Shown: positions 36,109 through 47,410, counted from the stretch's first letter. The stretch is 64,000 bases of DNA from Lentinus brumalis (GCA_001792895.1 MARA01000016.1:558001-622000); one strand, 5' to 3'. The notes: generated by a model from the letters alone, not told the origin. Program-made: numbers and translations.

Positions 36109-37515
36109 ATGGGCTTCAGGGATGTGGATGCCAAGGCCATACGATTCGTCGAGTGCCCAGCCGACCAGGTGGTCGCCACAATCCCGGGAACAACTCCATT
36201 CGACGAAGACAGGGCCCGCTTTTACGCACCGCAGCTGGAGATTGAACAGGAGACCGTGGAGGACGAGAAGGGGACCACAGGATGGTACGGACCGTCAGTG
36301 CTCGCGAGTCCGAGAACTACCTCGGGCCGGAGCTGGTGAGTGCGCTTGAAGCCTATCTCTTAGCCATGTTGCTACATTATGAACCTTGGCAGCGCAAAAC
36401 GATAATCGACCGTGCACGGTGCGATAGACATCGTGTCTCGGAGCATCCCTCGGCCTCACACGAGTCGGAGTCCGCCGACAGTTTGGACGACGCAGACACT
36501 GGTAGAGGGTTCTCCAACGACTGGGGTATATCCCGAGTGCGGAGCGAGCTCAACACACAGCACAATAGCATGGTAAGCATGTGTTCAGTTCCATATCATT
36601 TTTATTATTCACCCTCCATAGGGAACTTGGCAAACTCGTTCCGCGCTAGCCTGCCTGTGCCCGCGGAAGCCGTACTCGCTCTCGGACGACCTGGAATCCT
36701 TTGTCCATGTATTCAATCTGTCGATTCTGCGCTTCCACAGGACCGACGTGACGGACCTCCGCACATTTGTCCATTCAAGGTATGAAGCGTATCGCCAGAT
36801 CAACGGCATGAAGAACGGTGGGGACCAGAAACTCACTGACTTTATGGGTTGGACGGCGCCCTTTCAAGTAATCGGCAACCGTGGACTTCAAGAGGTCTTG
36901 GACAAGCTTGCGCGGGCTGGTTACGAGTCCTATGCGACAATAGATATCGAGGAGGTGCGCGCTCGATATGGTGTCGAACTGCATCATCAGCCTGTGGCCA
37001 CAACCGCTAGCGACACTCCTTCCAGCCCCTGGGAAAGGGACACGCTGGTCATCAATCTTCCGCCGCTCGCCAACCCGGAGACCAAACCGACGAAGGGTCC
37101 CTCGCATGACGATGCTGCAAAACGACAAGGGAACACCGTCATGAAGGGCCCGTTCAGCTCTCATGTTCCCATCCTGGATATCTTCGCTCAATATGCCAAG
37201 ACGCATGATTTTATGGACAAGGCGGAGGATCAGTTTCGTGCAAGGCAGCCTGAGTGTGAGGCTGTGATCCGTCCTCGTCCGTTAGCTCTCAACCGCAGAC
37301 CAAAGGGTGCACCTTGCCTTAGTCGCCCCCTTCAGCCTAACGGTGGTACCACGACCGCCTCCCGAGCCCTGTCATCATCCACACCGAACATCGTCACCAC
37401 CGCCGTCACCACCTCGATGCCTCCCCAGATTTCGACGATTGCAGCTCGGACATCGCGATGGGAGGCTTCAGCTTCTTCGAGTTCAAGGAAGCGACGCCGC
37501 AGCGATGAGGCTTAG
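36109..37515 (+). CDS. FunK1-derived gene lacking the catalytic core
   Basis: The firm part is the last exon, 36622-37515. It begins GTWQTRSALACP, then SLSDDLESFVHVFNLSILRFH, and clearly corresponds to the last exon of the two full FunK1 genes. It ends in basic RKRRRSDEA. It is preceded by a piece (about 36393-36571) ending NDWGISRVRSELN, which aligns with IDWDLSRVECEL, but with G instead of the metal-binding D and no HRD loop before it. The upstream open frame from 36109 (MGFRDVDAKAIRFVECPAD) matches nothing I know. Exon boundaries before 36622 are tentative (about 36109-36339, then about 36393-36571). The product could be a non-catalytic FunK1 C-lobe protein with a new N-terminus, or a pseudogene. 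Confidence 0.6.
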
Positions 37516-37899
37516 TCGCCCGTTGACCGCGGCCACGCACCTGGTGTTAGATGGTGGATTCCGGCGATACTACTCGGGAAAGGACTTGTATCTTTTCCTT
37601 CGACTTCCCTTCTATCACATGTACGAATATGGCTTGTGCTAGAATGAGATGCGACCGAGGCCCCCTGATCTCAAGAAGTCTGAGTAAGTACGCACAGTCC
37701 TGGAGATCAGCAAGCAGCCGTGCCTAAGACAAGCCGCATACCCGAGAACGTACACACGACTGGTATGCTTTAATGCAAGTAGAAGGCCGTCATGACCTCG
37801 AAGACAATGAGGACAAGGCTACGCTGGCGTAGGCGGCAGAAAGTCTACGAATATTGCAGTGTCAATAGCATCCATACTCACAAGCGAGCGCGACCACAA
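37516..37899. other. Intergenic between convergent genes
   Basis: A 384 bp spacer shared by the 3' ends of the FunK1-derived gene and the DUF6535 gene. Nothing specific is seen. Confidence 0.5.
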
Positions 37900-40255
37900 T
37901 CACGTACCTGCAAAACCGTTCTCTGCTGCCGCACCTGCCTGCCCGGCCACATGTGCGCGTACCCTCTTCAAGACTTGCCTGCAGGATGCGATGATATATG
38001 TGTAGCGCACTGCCTCGAGGGCAGTCCCGTGCTCGACGCGTATCCCCTGCAGAGCCTGTTCCAGATCGTCGAGCAGAGAGGTCGTGACGAGACTAGCTCC
38101 GTGCAGCGACTCGGCGAGCTGGGAGACTGCGTTGACGAGCTCGGCATACGGCCGCAGTACGCCTGGCGACTGGACTTCGCACAGCGTGGTCCAGAGAGAG
38201 GTCGTGAGGATCGTCCGTTGGAATATTGAGAGCGCTGCAGTCGCGTAGAGCTTGACGGTTGGAACGTCCTGGTCCGGCGGACTTGCGTCCGGGGCTGGTC
38301 TCGCGAGACATAAGAGGTATAGACGGAGCGCGTCGATGGTGCTCGTTAAGTCGCGAGCCATTCGCGCAGATATATGGCATCCCGGTCCGTGTTCCTCCGC
38401 GTGGTCAGCCACCCATTCTTGAAATACTTTGACGAATCGGTTGCCGGCTGCCGCTGCAACTGTGAGGGCGTCAGGATCGATTCCAATATGGATAACATGT
38501 GGACTTACTCGACGTGTACGCCTGCCAGTCCAGGGCAGCTCCGAGATGCCCGACTCCCCACACAAGGTCGTGCCAGACACCGAGTGGATCTGGAGTTCGC
38601 GGATGCATCGAGAGCAGAGCCAGCGAGCGCAAGAACCCACGAATGACCTGCGGTTCTTTCTGGTCTATGGACGCAAGCACGAGCCGGTACAGGGACGGTT
38701 CGGGAAGGTCGCCAACACGGGGATAGCCCGCATCCAAGTCGGCTCGCAGACGAGACGAGACCCTCGCATCGTTCCAAAGGGCTCGAACCAGCCGTGCAGG
38801 AAACAGCTCCTCCATGTCCCACCCACGTCGTTCCCACTCGTACGGGTTGAAAGATGTCGCCAAGGAAGTCTGAATGACGCAGTTGGCCAACTGGTAGTAG
38901 CGATGCAGGACGTCCTGGGGCCATCGATCGCCCCAACGCTGCGTGGTGGTGTCGAAGGCTCTGATAGCGAACATAGCCAGTTCCCTTTCGTCCTCCGACG
39001 TCGAGGTGAGGTAGGCTTCTGCTGAGTCGAACAGCTCTGTGTCGGAGGACGCCGTGTACGCGGCCGTGAACATGTCGATGTCAAGGTGAGAGGTAGCCTG
39101 GACGCTGTCGACGAAGCGCAACTCGCCATGCTTCCATATGGAGGGATAGAACACGCGTGTCCATACGGAAGCTCGCCACACCGCACCAGTCAATTGCCAT
39201 AACGCCTCTTGCAGGCCACAGTCGAAGTAACTTGCTAATCGGGCAGCGAACTGGACAGTTTTGGCGACGGCCACCGATACCACTGCGCACAGCCCAAAGA
39301 TGAGCCTCTTCCCCTGTTCTCGAAAGACGAAGATTGCGTGCGCCTGGGGAGAATACAGACAGCAGTCGCTGAAGACGGATGGTATGATCGCCGTGCCGCA
39401 CATCAAGGCAAGCACGGCGGCAACGGGGACGGCAACGATACTCATAACAGCGAGGTCGATGGAGTGCAGGAAGACGAGTAGGCCTGCGAGAAAAAGCACG
39501 AAGCCGAGGTGGAGTAATACCGGCAAAGCTGACACGATGAACGCGACTCGCCAGTATGTCAGGCTGTTGAGCCGATATTGGCGCCGTCGGGCCATGGAGG
39601 GGGAGTCTCCAGACAGGCCGAACAGGAACTCGCGCAGCCATTGCTTGACTAGAATCCCAATCGTTCCGGTTGCCAGGCTGAGCACGAGGCTGATGAACCA
39701 GAGGCAATTGAGTGCGACCACATGTAGCGATGGTCGCAACGGCTCCTCAGGAGGTCCCGGGTCGTACGGAGGCTGCGTGGAGTTGATGAAAGACGGACCA
39801 ACCGAAAGACTCCCTAGCTGGACCGATATTCGGGCGAGGATAGCGGCAGTCGGGTCTTCTGTAGACGGCAAGAGTAACTTGTACGATTCGACAATCAAAG
39901 CTGTAAGCGCGGCGGCGAAAAGTCCGGCCTAGAATAGCTCGTGGGGTCAGCCGCGACTGAGAGCACGTATAAGAGGGAGTGGATGTACTTACGAAGGTAG
40001 GCAACGCATCGATCTCTGTGATCCAGCCCTCCACCATGACCTGGCTGTCCTTGTTGACGATTGAGGCGGCGCGATGCCATGCATCATCTTTGGCATGTCC
40101 AGAATGCTTCGTTGAGAGCTCGTCCTTGAGATTTGATACGACACTCTATATAGAGGGTCAGTCAAGCGCCTCCCGAGGGTAGCGGACGTGGGTGCAGACC
40201 TCTAGCGAGAATGCTTCCGCGGGGGACGCAAGCAACTCGCGCAAGTTGTCGGTCA
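37900..40255 (-). CDS. DUF6535 family membrane protein
   Basis: Exons on the minus strand: probably 40255-40200, then about 40153-39993, 39928-39519 continuing to 38519, and 38459-37900. The core reads DAWHRAASIVNKDSQVMVEGWITEIDALPTFAGLFAAALTALIVESYKLL. Then SLHVVALNCLWFISLVLSLATGTIGILVKQWLREF follows, with further hydrophobic segments (VAFIVSALPVLLHLGFVLFLAGLLVF, VMSIVAVPVAAVLALMCG). This matches the DUF6535 pattern, a family of predicted integral membrane proteins abundant in agaricomycetes and of unknown function. The C-terminal 350 residues are soluble, helical and variable. The true start was not found. The first in-frame ATG (40037) would cut into the domain, so at least one or two upstream exons are expected. 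Confidence 0.8.
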
Positions 40256-41314
40256 CTGCTCGGTGCTAAAAATCTACTCAGAGAAGACCGTCCGTTTGAT
40301 CACTTTGGCGTCGTACCTCTCCTGTTTGCCCAGCATTGGCCCGGGGCCTGCTGTGTGAAAGTTCTTCCTAATGGCAATATCATCAAGGAAAGATGCGATA
40401 CAACGAGACGAAGCAGCTCACAGCAAGAGAAGCGTGCTCGTTAATCGGGGTGGGCGAGGCTGTGGTAGTCCAATCTTGAGAATACTTGTCTGAGTCTAAA
40501 GATACTCTGCTCGATGTTGTAGGGTCCATCACTCTGCAAGTTGAATGATTTCAGGATTGATTAGCGCTGTATCGTCTGCAGTCGACGTCGACGTCGACGT
40601 GGTACTTACTGTGTGATATCGTGTGACTTGGTGAGGCTGTCAAGAGGCGGGAGAGGTTCGCACTATGCAGAGAGGACCTACGTGGACAGATGACCTTCGA
40701 AACGCATATGTTCCCACAGCTAGCACGTACGAGCACCGGACGGGCTGCGCACCTTGACAGTTCAGCGTTCGAGTCAAAATTCACCCAACCCGTCTTCGGT
40801 CGCAGACGATAATGGTCCCGTTTGTGAACATGAGCTCGTGCTGTCACGGATGTCGTCCGACCGGTCGCAGAGCTTGAACTCGTCTCCCTCAGGGCGGCTC
40901 TGCTTGTCGAACTGCTTCTGGAGGGCATTCTCCGGGAGAGCCCGCTGCCCGCTCGCCCAACCGCAGGCGAGCATCCCGGCTCGGCCTGGCGAGGTGTGCA
41001 CTGTCGGATACGTTGGTCTTGCACTCGTAGAGTGTGGCGGGTATGCGCGACGGTGGAGGGTGAAAGCGAGGACAAATGCGGCTGGCCCGCCGCCGATCAT
41101 CATCGATGATAGCAATTCGAGGCGTGTTACTGGACGTCATGGCGGCGATATCATGTACTAAGTAACCAAAGGCATGAGATTGGGGCTCCCAAGAGATGAC
41201 TGAACCGCAGTACAGGCATGTCTTCACTGAGCTACGGCGGAAGCCACAAGTTATTGCTTCTAAGTTCACATAAAAAAGAACGGATCTATGAAGATCAGGA
41301 AACAAAGTAAAGAC
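40256..41314. other. Intergenic, probable promoter of DUF6535 gene
   Basis: About 1.06 kb between the DUF6535 gene and the tRNA. It may contain the missing first exon of the DUF6535 gene. No other coding pattern is recognised. A short GTCGAC/GACGTC-type repeat (GTCGACGTCGACGTCGACGT) lies at about 40578-40599. Confidence 0.4.
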
Positions 41315-41388
41315 TGGCCAACGCCGGGATCGAACCGACGACCTTGGCGTTATTAGCACCACGCTCTAACCAACTGAGCTAGTCGGCC
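41315..41388 (-). tRNA. tRNA-Ile(AAU)
   Basis: The minus strand folds as a 74 nt tRNA: acceptor GGCCGAC paired with GTTGGCC and discriminator A, D-arm TAGCTCAGTTGGTTAGAGC, anticodon loop CTAATAA giving anticodon AAU, and T-arm GGTTCGATCC. No intron is present and no CCA is encoded beyond the discriminator. The retrotransposon insertion point lies 73 bp upstream of its 5' end. Confidence 0.95.
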
Positions 41389-41460
41389 ATGTCGTTGCGA
41401 CCATCGACATGGCTTTGGCAGTGCGGCTGAGTGGTTACCAGCGTAGCACAGTCTCTGCAA

Positions 41461-41475
41461 GTTCTCTGCAACGGT
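41461..41475 (+). repeat. Target-site duplication, left copy
   Basis: GTTCTCTGCAACGGT occurs here and again at 53430-53444, directly after the poly(A) tract. The two copies bound the retrotransposon. Confidence 0.88.
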
Positions 41476-41883
41476 GGAGGGGGCTCCTCTTACCGCAACC
41501 ACCACCATGGTGCGTTTTCTCACGGCCTCTGGCTCCTGGGAGCAGCCACGCCTGAGCCGTTACAATGCGATACGCTATCCCCTGGGCAGAATACGATTAG
41601 AGCACGCCCCTTCGCACGTAGAAATCACTCGTCTCGAGTCTCGCCGGTGCCGGCGTTGTTTCGCGCCCTAGGGCACTAGTACGACGTAGCACGTACCGGG
41701 CTCGATCAGCCCCCCCTGGCATGACCAGGATGGCCGCTCTATACGGCGCACTCAGGTGCACAAGGCAGCCGTCCTTCGGAATCTCTAGCCCCGTCTTGAG
41801 GAACGATGCCAGCGCAGAGGGACGAGGTCCCTTCCGAGCACCGGCGCCTGCGTATGAGCCATCTAAGCCGCTCACGTGGCAAG

Positions 41884-41932
41884 GTCACGTGACGAAGAAA
41901 AAACATATGATTTGCGCACAACGTATAAAATA
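41884..41932 (+). promoter_or_regulatory. CACGTG palindrome and TATA box in LINE 5' region
   Basis: The palindrome GTCACGTGAC (41884-41893) is followed by TATAAAATA at 41924-41932. Both are inside the element, about 290 bp upstream of the first long open frame. They look like a polymerase II promoter, which would start transcripts some 480 bp inside the 5' end. Confidence 0.35.
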
Positions 41933-42060
41933 TCAGACACGGCGGAACGTGCTACGGTGGGCCGCTGGACGGCCCCGCAAAGTCAACACTCCTTCCCTAC
42001 CCCAGTACACAGTCCTTACAGTCTGACCTGCCCTAACGACACGCGATTACGCCCACGGTC

Positions 42061-42219
42061 ACGTCCACGGCCACGTCCACGGCCACGTCCACGGCCACGT
42101 CCACGGCCACGTCCACGGCCACGTCCACGGCCACGTCCACGGCCACGTCCACGGCCACGTCCACGTCCACGTCCACGTCCACGTCCACGTCCACGTCCAC
42201 GTCCACGCCCACGTCCACG
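42061..42219 (+). repeat. 12 bp then 6 bp minisatellite in LINE 5' region
   Basis: Eight tandem copies of ACGTCCACGGCC (42061-42156) pass directly into about ten copies of the half-unit ACGTCC, ending just before the ATG at 42222. The repeat is open in several frames, giving Arg-Pro or Arg-Gly runs, but this is a consequence of the repeat and not evidence of coding. Confidence 0.92.
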
Positions 42220-42221
42220 CC

Positions 42222-43064
42222 ATGTTTCCAGCAAGTACTGCTACAGCTACTCAGATTAACAACAATCTGCTACAACATGGAAGACCCTCACCCCCTGCTA
42301 TCATTCCCCCTCCTATATCAAAAGACCCTTTAACACTCTACGTGAAGTGGATTGGCTACGGGGACCCAACCCCCGAAATCTACACCCACGCAAAGGGTAT
42401 ACACAAATATCGACTAGCTATCCAAGAAACGGAGCCGCTACGTGTCGGCAGAAGAGTCAGGCTCGTCGCGCTCACGCCCATCATGTACCACACCCCAGGC
42501 ATCCCTCCCCATCAGTACGACGCGCACGACACCCACGTGACAGGGAAGGTGACGGAGATAGGCGGAAGGAGAGTGGAAGACGAGTCGGAAGAACGGACAG
42601 GCGTAATAACGAGGATGGTGAAAATACGAAACGAGTGTCGAGGAAACATTGTCGCTGATGTCGAGGTGGAGATGCTGGAGGAGCCCAGAGGGTGCGGAGA
42701 GCCGTCCCGGAAGGACCGGAGGAACAAACGGAAGAGAGGCGCGGAGCAGCAGACGGAAAGACGCGGAAGGAGAGGAGGAGCGCGTACGCGTGCGCGCGCA
42801 GACGCAGACGGAACTCACGTCGGCGGGCCGGCGCCCAGACAGTGCAATGCGCACGAGGGCCACTGGCGAGTCTGGGATGAGGAGACGAATCAGCAGGACG
42901 CTCCAGACTGCGCCGGGAAGCATCTAGAACTACTGACGTCCATCAGACCGTGGCCGATAGGAGAGCGGCGGCCGTGCGCGGGAAAACACTGCTACTTACG
43001 CACGCCAAGCGTCGGTGGAGACAGCGAGGACGACTACGTACGGTTTCGAGTCAGCACAATGTAG
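42222..43064 (+). CDS. Extra 5' open frame of the LINE, 280 residues, unknown
   Basis: A single uninterrupted frame starts at an ATG immediately after the minisatellite. The first 140 residues look like a folded domain (LTLYVKWIGYGDPTPEIYTHAKGIHKYRLA, then RLVALTPIMYHTPG and HVTGKVTEIGGRR). A strongly basic Arg/Lys-rich segment follows (RKDRRNKRKRGAE) and then a His/Cys-containing tail (CNAHEGHW). I do not recognise the family. It lies upstream of gag within the element, so it could be an ORF0 or a captured host exon. Because the region is GC-rich, another frame is also open antisense, and chance cannot be excluded. Confidence 0.4.
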   Translation: MFPASTATATQINNNLLQHGRPSPPAIIPPPISKDPLTLYVKWIGYGDPTPEIYTHAKGIHKYRLAIQETEPLRVGRRVRLVALTPIMYHTPGIPPHQYDAHDTHVTGKVTEIGGRRVEDESEERTGVITRMVKIRNECRGNIVADVEVEMLEEPRGCGEPSRKDRRNKRKRGAEQQTERRGRRGGARTRARADADGTHVGGPAPRQCNAHEGHWRVWDEETNQQDAPDCAGKHLELLTSIRPWPIGERRPCAGKHCYLRTPSVGGDSEDDYVRFRVSTM

Positions 43065-44034
43065 CCTGCTCTGCGACTTTGTCTTACCTGCTAGAGGCAG
43101 CCAGTCTCGTGCGGCTGAGTCGGATCGATGGCGCGGGCGCGAGAAGTGCGAGGCTCTGAAGGGAGGCTGGCGTGCACAAACACGAGCATAGTATAGACCT
43201 GCAAGGAAGGCGACTGTACTCAGTAACGCTGCAGAAGCCAATGGGCACGACAGGATGGCGGAGATCTGCACCGATAGGCGACGTGAAGTCGAGAACTCAC
43301 CTGGAATAGCGAAGGCGGCCTCTGCGCGCGGTAGCGGTGGAGGAGACGCGAGAAGACGCTGCCTGGTCTCCCATGAACGGTCGGTACGGCGTGCCTGGGG
43401 CCAAAGGCGGGAGATACAACGGAAATTCGTATCAGCCTGCGTGTGAGTTCTTGAAACGCGGTACTTACAGCGACAATGCGCATAAGGGTGCCCAGAAAGG
43501 AGCGGCGGAGCGATACTTGCAGAATAGAGGCAGGGAAGTGAGAAGCAAGAGAGTGGAAGGCAAAGAGGCAGCGGGCGCGATGGTGGACGCGCGACGGAGC
43601 GCTGACGAATGAGGCAGGCCGGACAAACAAAGCCACGCGCGCGACCACGAGGCGGCCCGATATGGCTGACCGGAGTCAACAACCTCACTCCTCCCAGGAA
43701 CCAATACATCTCTACTCACCGCCTCACTCTGCTTCTGGCAAACGTACTTACCTCTCGCGCTGGACTCTACTCGCTATGCCTCGCGCACCCCCCTGGCACC
43801 GTACGGCGCTCGAAAAAACGTCGACAAAGCGACGCCTCGCCGACAGCAACCTATGCCGAGGGACGACCAGAGCGAAGAGCGAAGAGGCGAGGATTAGAAG
43901 GTGGCCGCGAGGTGCGCGCGCGCGGGCTTGAAGGTCCAGCTGCTTGCAGGTTCGTCCCCCAGTATCCCCTGCCTCTAGCATCCACACCACAGCTCGCGCA
44001 CTCTCGAATCTCATCGCCCACTCCCTGCTCTACC
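43065..44034 (+). other. LINE leader between extra frame and ORF1
   Basis: About 970 bp with fragmentary open frames on both strands and no recognised domain. It probably acts as leader sequence for ORF1. Confidence 0.4.
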
Positions 44035-47000
44035 ATGGCAATGAACCCCAATAACGTACAAAACGGCAACAACCCCGGCGACGGCATCGCCAGGACGGCC
44101 AGCGGCGCGATCATTCACGTCCCCGCTACGCCGCTGCCCACCGCCACCCAGATTGCGGCCAACGCGGCTCTTGCAGCTGCTAATCCGAACCCTCCCCTCG
44201 CGGCGCCGCAGCCGGTCACCCCGATGATCATCCAGGACACGTTCGACCTCCTCACGCCGACGCCGCCGACCGCGAATCAGCTACAGACTCGCGTAAGCCC
44301 CGCGGTGAGCTATGCCAACGCCAGGGCTGGAAGACGCGACGCGCGCCGCGGGAGGCAGCGAATGGTGGGAGCGGTGTCCGTCGCGCGGATTCGCGATGCG
44401 CAGGTACGAGTAACGACTCTCGCACCGCTACTTTATGTTCAACTGATTGCTTCAGGCCCGCGGTGACATCCCCACCTTCACCTTCGGCGTGAACGCCAGC
44501 GCGGCCTCGGAAGACGGCTCCTCAACGGCCGTCGACGCCCTCACGGACTCGTCCCCATCCATGTCTCCTTCGAGACGTCGGCCGCGTCCACGGGGACGGT
44601 GTCGCCGACTGCCCGCGCGGCGGCGGTCCGCGGCAGGCCCGATGCAACGACTATGACGCTGGGAGCGGAGATCGCCTTCGGAGATACGCGCGGCCACCTC
44701 AACCACACTGGTGCCATCGCAGACGCTGCGACAACGGCGGACGCGACCGCGGTGCTCCAGGAAGCAAGCACGACGACAATCCAGCGGCGCGAAGCTCACG
44801 AGGGCGCGGCTCTCCCAGGCCAAGACGAAATTGAAGAACTCGTCTCGCGGGACAGGGTCTTCAACGAAGCTAGAGGTGATGACAGCTACTTCCGCTACTT
44901 CGCGACCCCTCCCCATTTGCTGATACGACGCACGCCACGTCCACGCTCTCTCCAGCCGCGGCGAGGAACGCTCGTGTGGCTGAAGGGCGCCCCAGCGCGG
45001 ACGCAGGAGTTCAGTCTGATGGTGAGCGGGACTGCGATCGCCTCCCCCAGAATGACTCGTGTACCCCTAGGAAGCGACTCTGGACCGCGACGCCGAACCC
45101 GGAGGAGCGGTGTGCACGCAAGCCGAGGATCGCTGGGCCAGGGCCTTCCTGGCCAGAGAGGCCAAACGCCAGCTCCGCCGACTCTAATCCGTGGGCCGAT
45201 TCGCATCCGGCTGGTATGGGACGGGACGGGGAGGAAGGGTCGGGTGTTTTCTTTTCTCCAGTAGCATCTTCGACCCCTGCGTTGTTTACTGTACCGCTCT
45301 CCGAGCCTCCTCTAACTCAGCCGCACCCGATGAGGCGCAGGCCTGAGTTGCGGGACCGGATAGACGCCCCGGCTGCCTATGTGACTCCCGACGAGGAACT
45401 AGGACGCCGCCCTCCGGCCTCGGATGTCATAGAGCGAGCCCGAGGTACCGAGAGGCGAGCAGAGACTCCGCTGCAGCAGCAACCCCAACCCCATGGCGAC
45501 GACGAGCCTGCGGACCCTCAGACTCCAACTCCCGCCCGGCCCCGAAAAGGGAAAGGGAAGGCTCGCGCTACGTCGGAGGACATCAATCGCCTCGAGCCGA
45601 ACGACGCCGTGCCTCGCCCTGCAGAGCCGGGCTGGGACGCCAGAGAGATCCTCCAAGCAAGGCAAGAGAGTCTCCGCCAGGCTCTCCGGGACCGAGAAGG
45701 AGGCCGTAGACAGATCTCACTGGATCGAGAAGGCCAGTCCTCGGGTGCTGGGCCGTCGCACTGGGACCGTAACCTCATCAATGCTCCTCGCAGTCTCTCC
45801 CAGCACGAGGACGCGACGATGCGGGACGTCCACTCCTCGTACAGTCAGCTCGACATCTCTGCTAGCTCCCGCGCCCAGCCAATCGAGCAGCATGTACTGC
45901 GCGATTCCCGGACGAGTCTCCCTGCGGGCGACAGAAGACGCGCTCGCTCTGAATATCTCCCGCTCCCGAACACGAGAGCTGCGGCGTACGTCTACGCTCG
46001 CCAACCCGAATTCGCTTCGCCGATGATCTCGCAACGTGCCCCGATCTCACGAACCCCAAGGCTCGACCGCTCGATCTCTCCGCCCACGCATCGCTACGAC
46101 GACGACGCCCTGTACGCTAGTGCCTCTCCCCGAGGCGCGGTGCCAAGAGACGGTACCAGGGCGGACAGCTGGAGAACTCCGGGCATCAACCGTCCAAACG
46201 CCTACGAGGAGGACGAGCAAGACCAGGAGAACGAGCTCGATCGTGACGAAAGAGAAGAGGACGAGAGGCACGCAGAGATGGAAGAAGGAGAGGTACTCCG
46301 AGCGTGCTACGCATGCGAGAAGCAGCAGGCGACGACTGGCCGATGGAGATTCCGGAACGTGGAGCGCCGGCCATTCACCGAGACGACCCGGACGCTGCTC
46401 TACGGGGTATGGCTGACGAGTGGGTCGGCGAGGTCTGGGGAGACAGGCCGAATACCTCTGTGCTAGTCGACGTTTTCAACTATCGGTACACCGAAGACGA
46501 TGCCCATAACCGACAAATCGCGGAGTCCCTTCGCCGCGCTATGGAAAGGATATCCGGCGAAAGCGGGTTCGACGTCGTTCCGCCCGAGCTGGATGATGGT
46601 CCTCGCGCGCGAGCTCGAGACCTGCCGACAATCTGGGCTTTTAGAGGCCTCTCGCCGCGGGGAGTTGCGGCTGCTCTAGCTAGAAGCGTATGGTCCTTTA
46701 GGTCGATCAGCTTCTTCACTTTCCCAAGGTCAACCAGGATCCCTACATGGATGTTCATGCTGGAAGGTTTCCTCGAATGCAACACGCACAAGATCCGAGC
46801 CTCAATCCTCCGTGCGCTCGACGAGGACGACATGCGCAGATGGATGCTCGATATGATCCGGCAAAACCCCGACTACGCAGGGCGACAAGCCGAGCAGGTC
46901 TTGGAGGGAATCAGGAGCTCACTGCGCATCGAAACGGCGCAGATGGGCAACGGCAACAATGTTGCCAACGCGTATATACGATCCCCGACACGAGATGTCC

Positions 47001-47410
47001 GCGAATGGCGGCGCTGGATGGCCAACCTCCGGTCGCGCCGCTACCGCACATTTGCCGTCGGTACTGGACGTGTCAGACATATCGCACCGTGCGGTGGCTG
47101 TAGGAGTGTCAACCACCTGGCGCACTTCTGTCCCTACCCTAGGATGGCAGGATGGAATGGCCCGGAGACCAACGAGGGCGTCTTCGGGAACCGCAGCGAT
47201 GAGACAGGCCGCACCCAGACCCAACGCCCCCCGCCCCGCACCCGCGAGCAACGCCCTACCCAGCAGAGGCAGGGAGACCGAAGCCGCCGAGGACAGCAGG
47301 GGCAGGACCGTGAGCACTCGCATCCGCCGTCTGGGCGGCGCGATAGGCACGACCCGAAAGCGCGGAAGGGCCCGAGCGGTGATAAAGGAAACGGCAGGCG
47401 TAAGTTCTAG
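44035..47410 (+). pseudogene. LINE ORF1, gag-like with zinc knuckle, frame-disrupted
   Basis: The likely start is MAMNPNNVQNGNNPGDG at 44035. The protein is disordered and Pro/Arg-rich for about 700 residues. A more structured C-terminal part follows (DEWVGEVWGDRPNTSVLVDVFNYRY, then FMLEGFLECNTHKIRASILRALDEDD). It ends with a knuckle CGGCRSVNHLAHFC (CX2CX4HX4C) near 47092-47133 and a basic tail. It should be the RNA-binding ORF1 protein of the element. The coding frame changes several times: after an intron-like segment at 44404-44455, near 44565, near 44960, and between about 46297 and 46345. No single frame covers the protein. This is decay, indel error, or possibly recoding at one site. 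Confidence 0.6.

Noticed and set aside
40144..40155. CTCTATATAGAG palindrome as TATA box of the DUF6535 gene
   Set aside because: Coding sequence of the domain continues upstream of it, so it more likely forms part of a splice acceptor (TATATAG).
42061..42219. CRISPR array
   Set aside because: Units are contiguous without spacers and the genome is eukaryotic.
42016..42234. Arg-Gly or Val-Asp repeat proteins
   Set aside because: All frames of the minisatellite are open; this follows from the repeat unit and is no evidence of translation.
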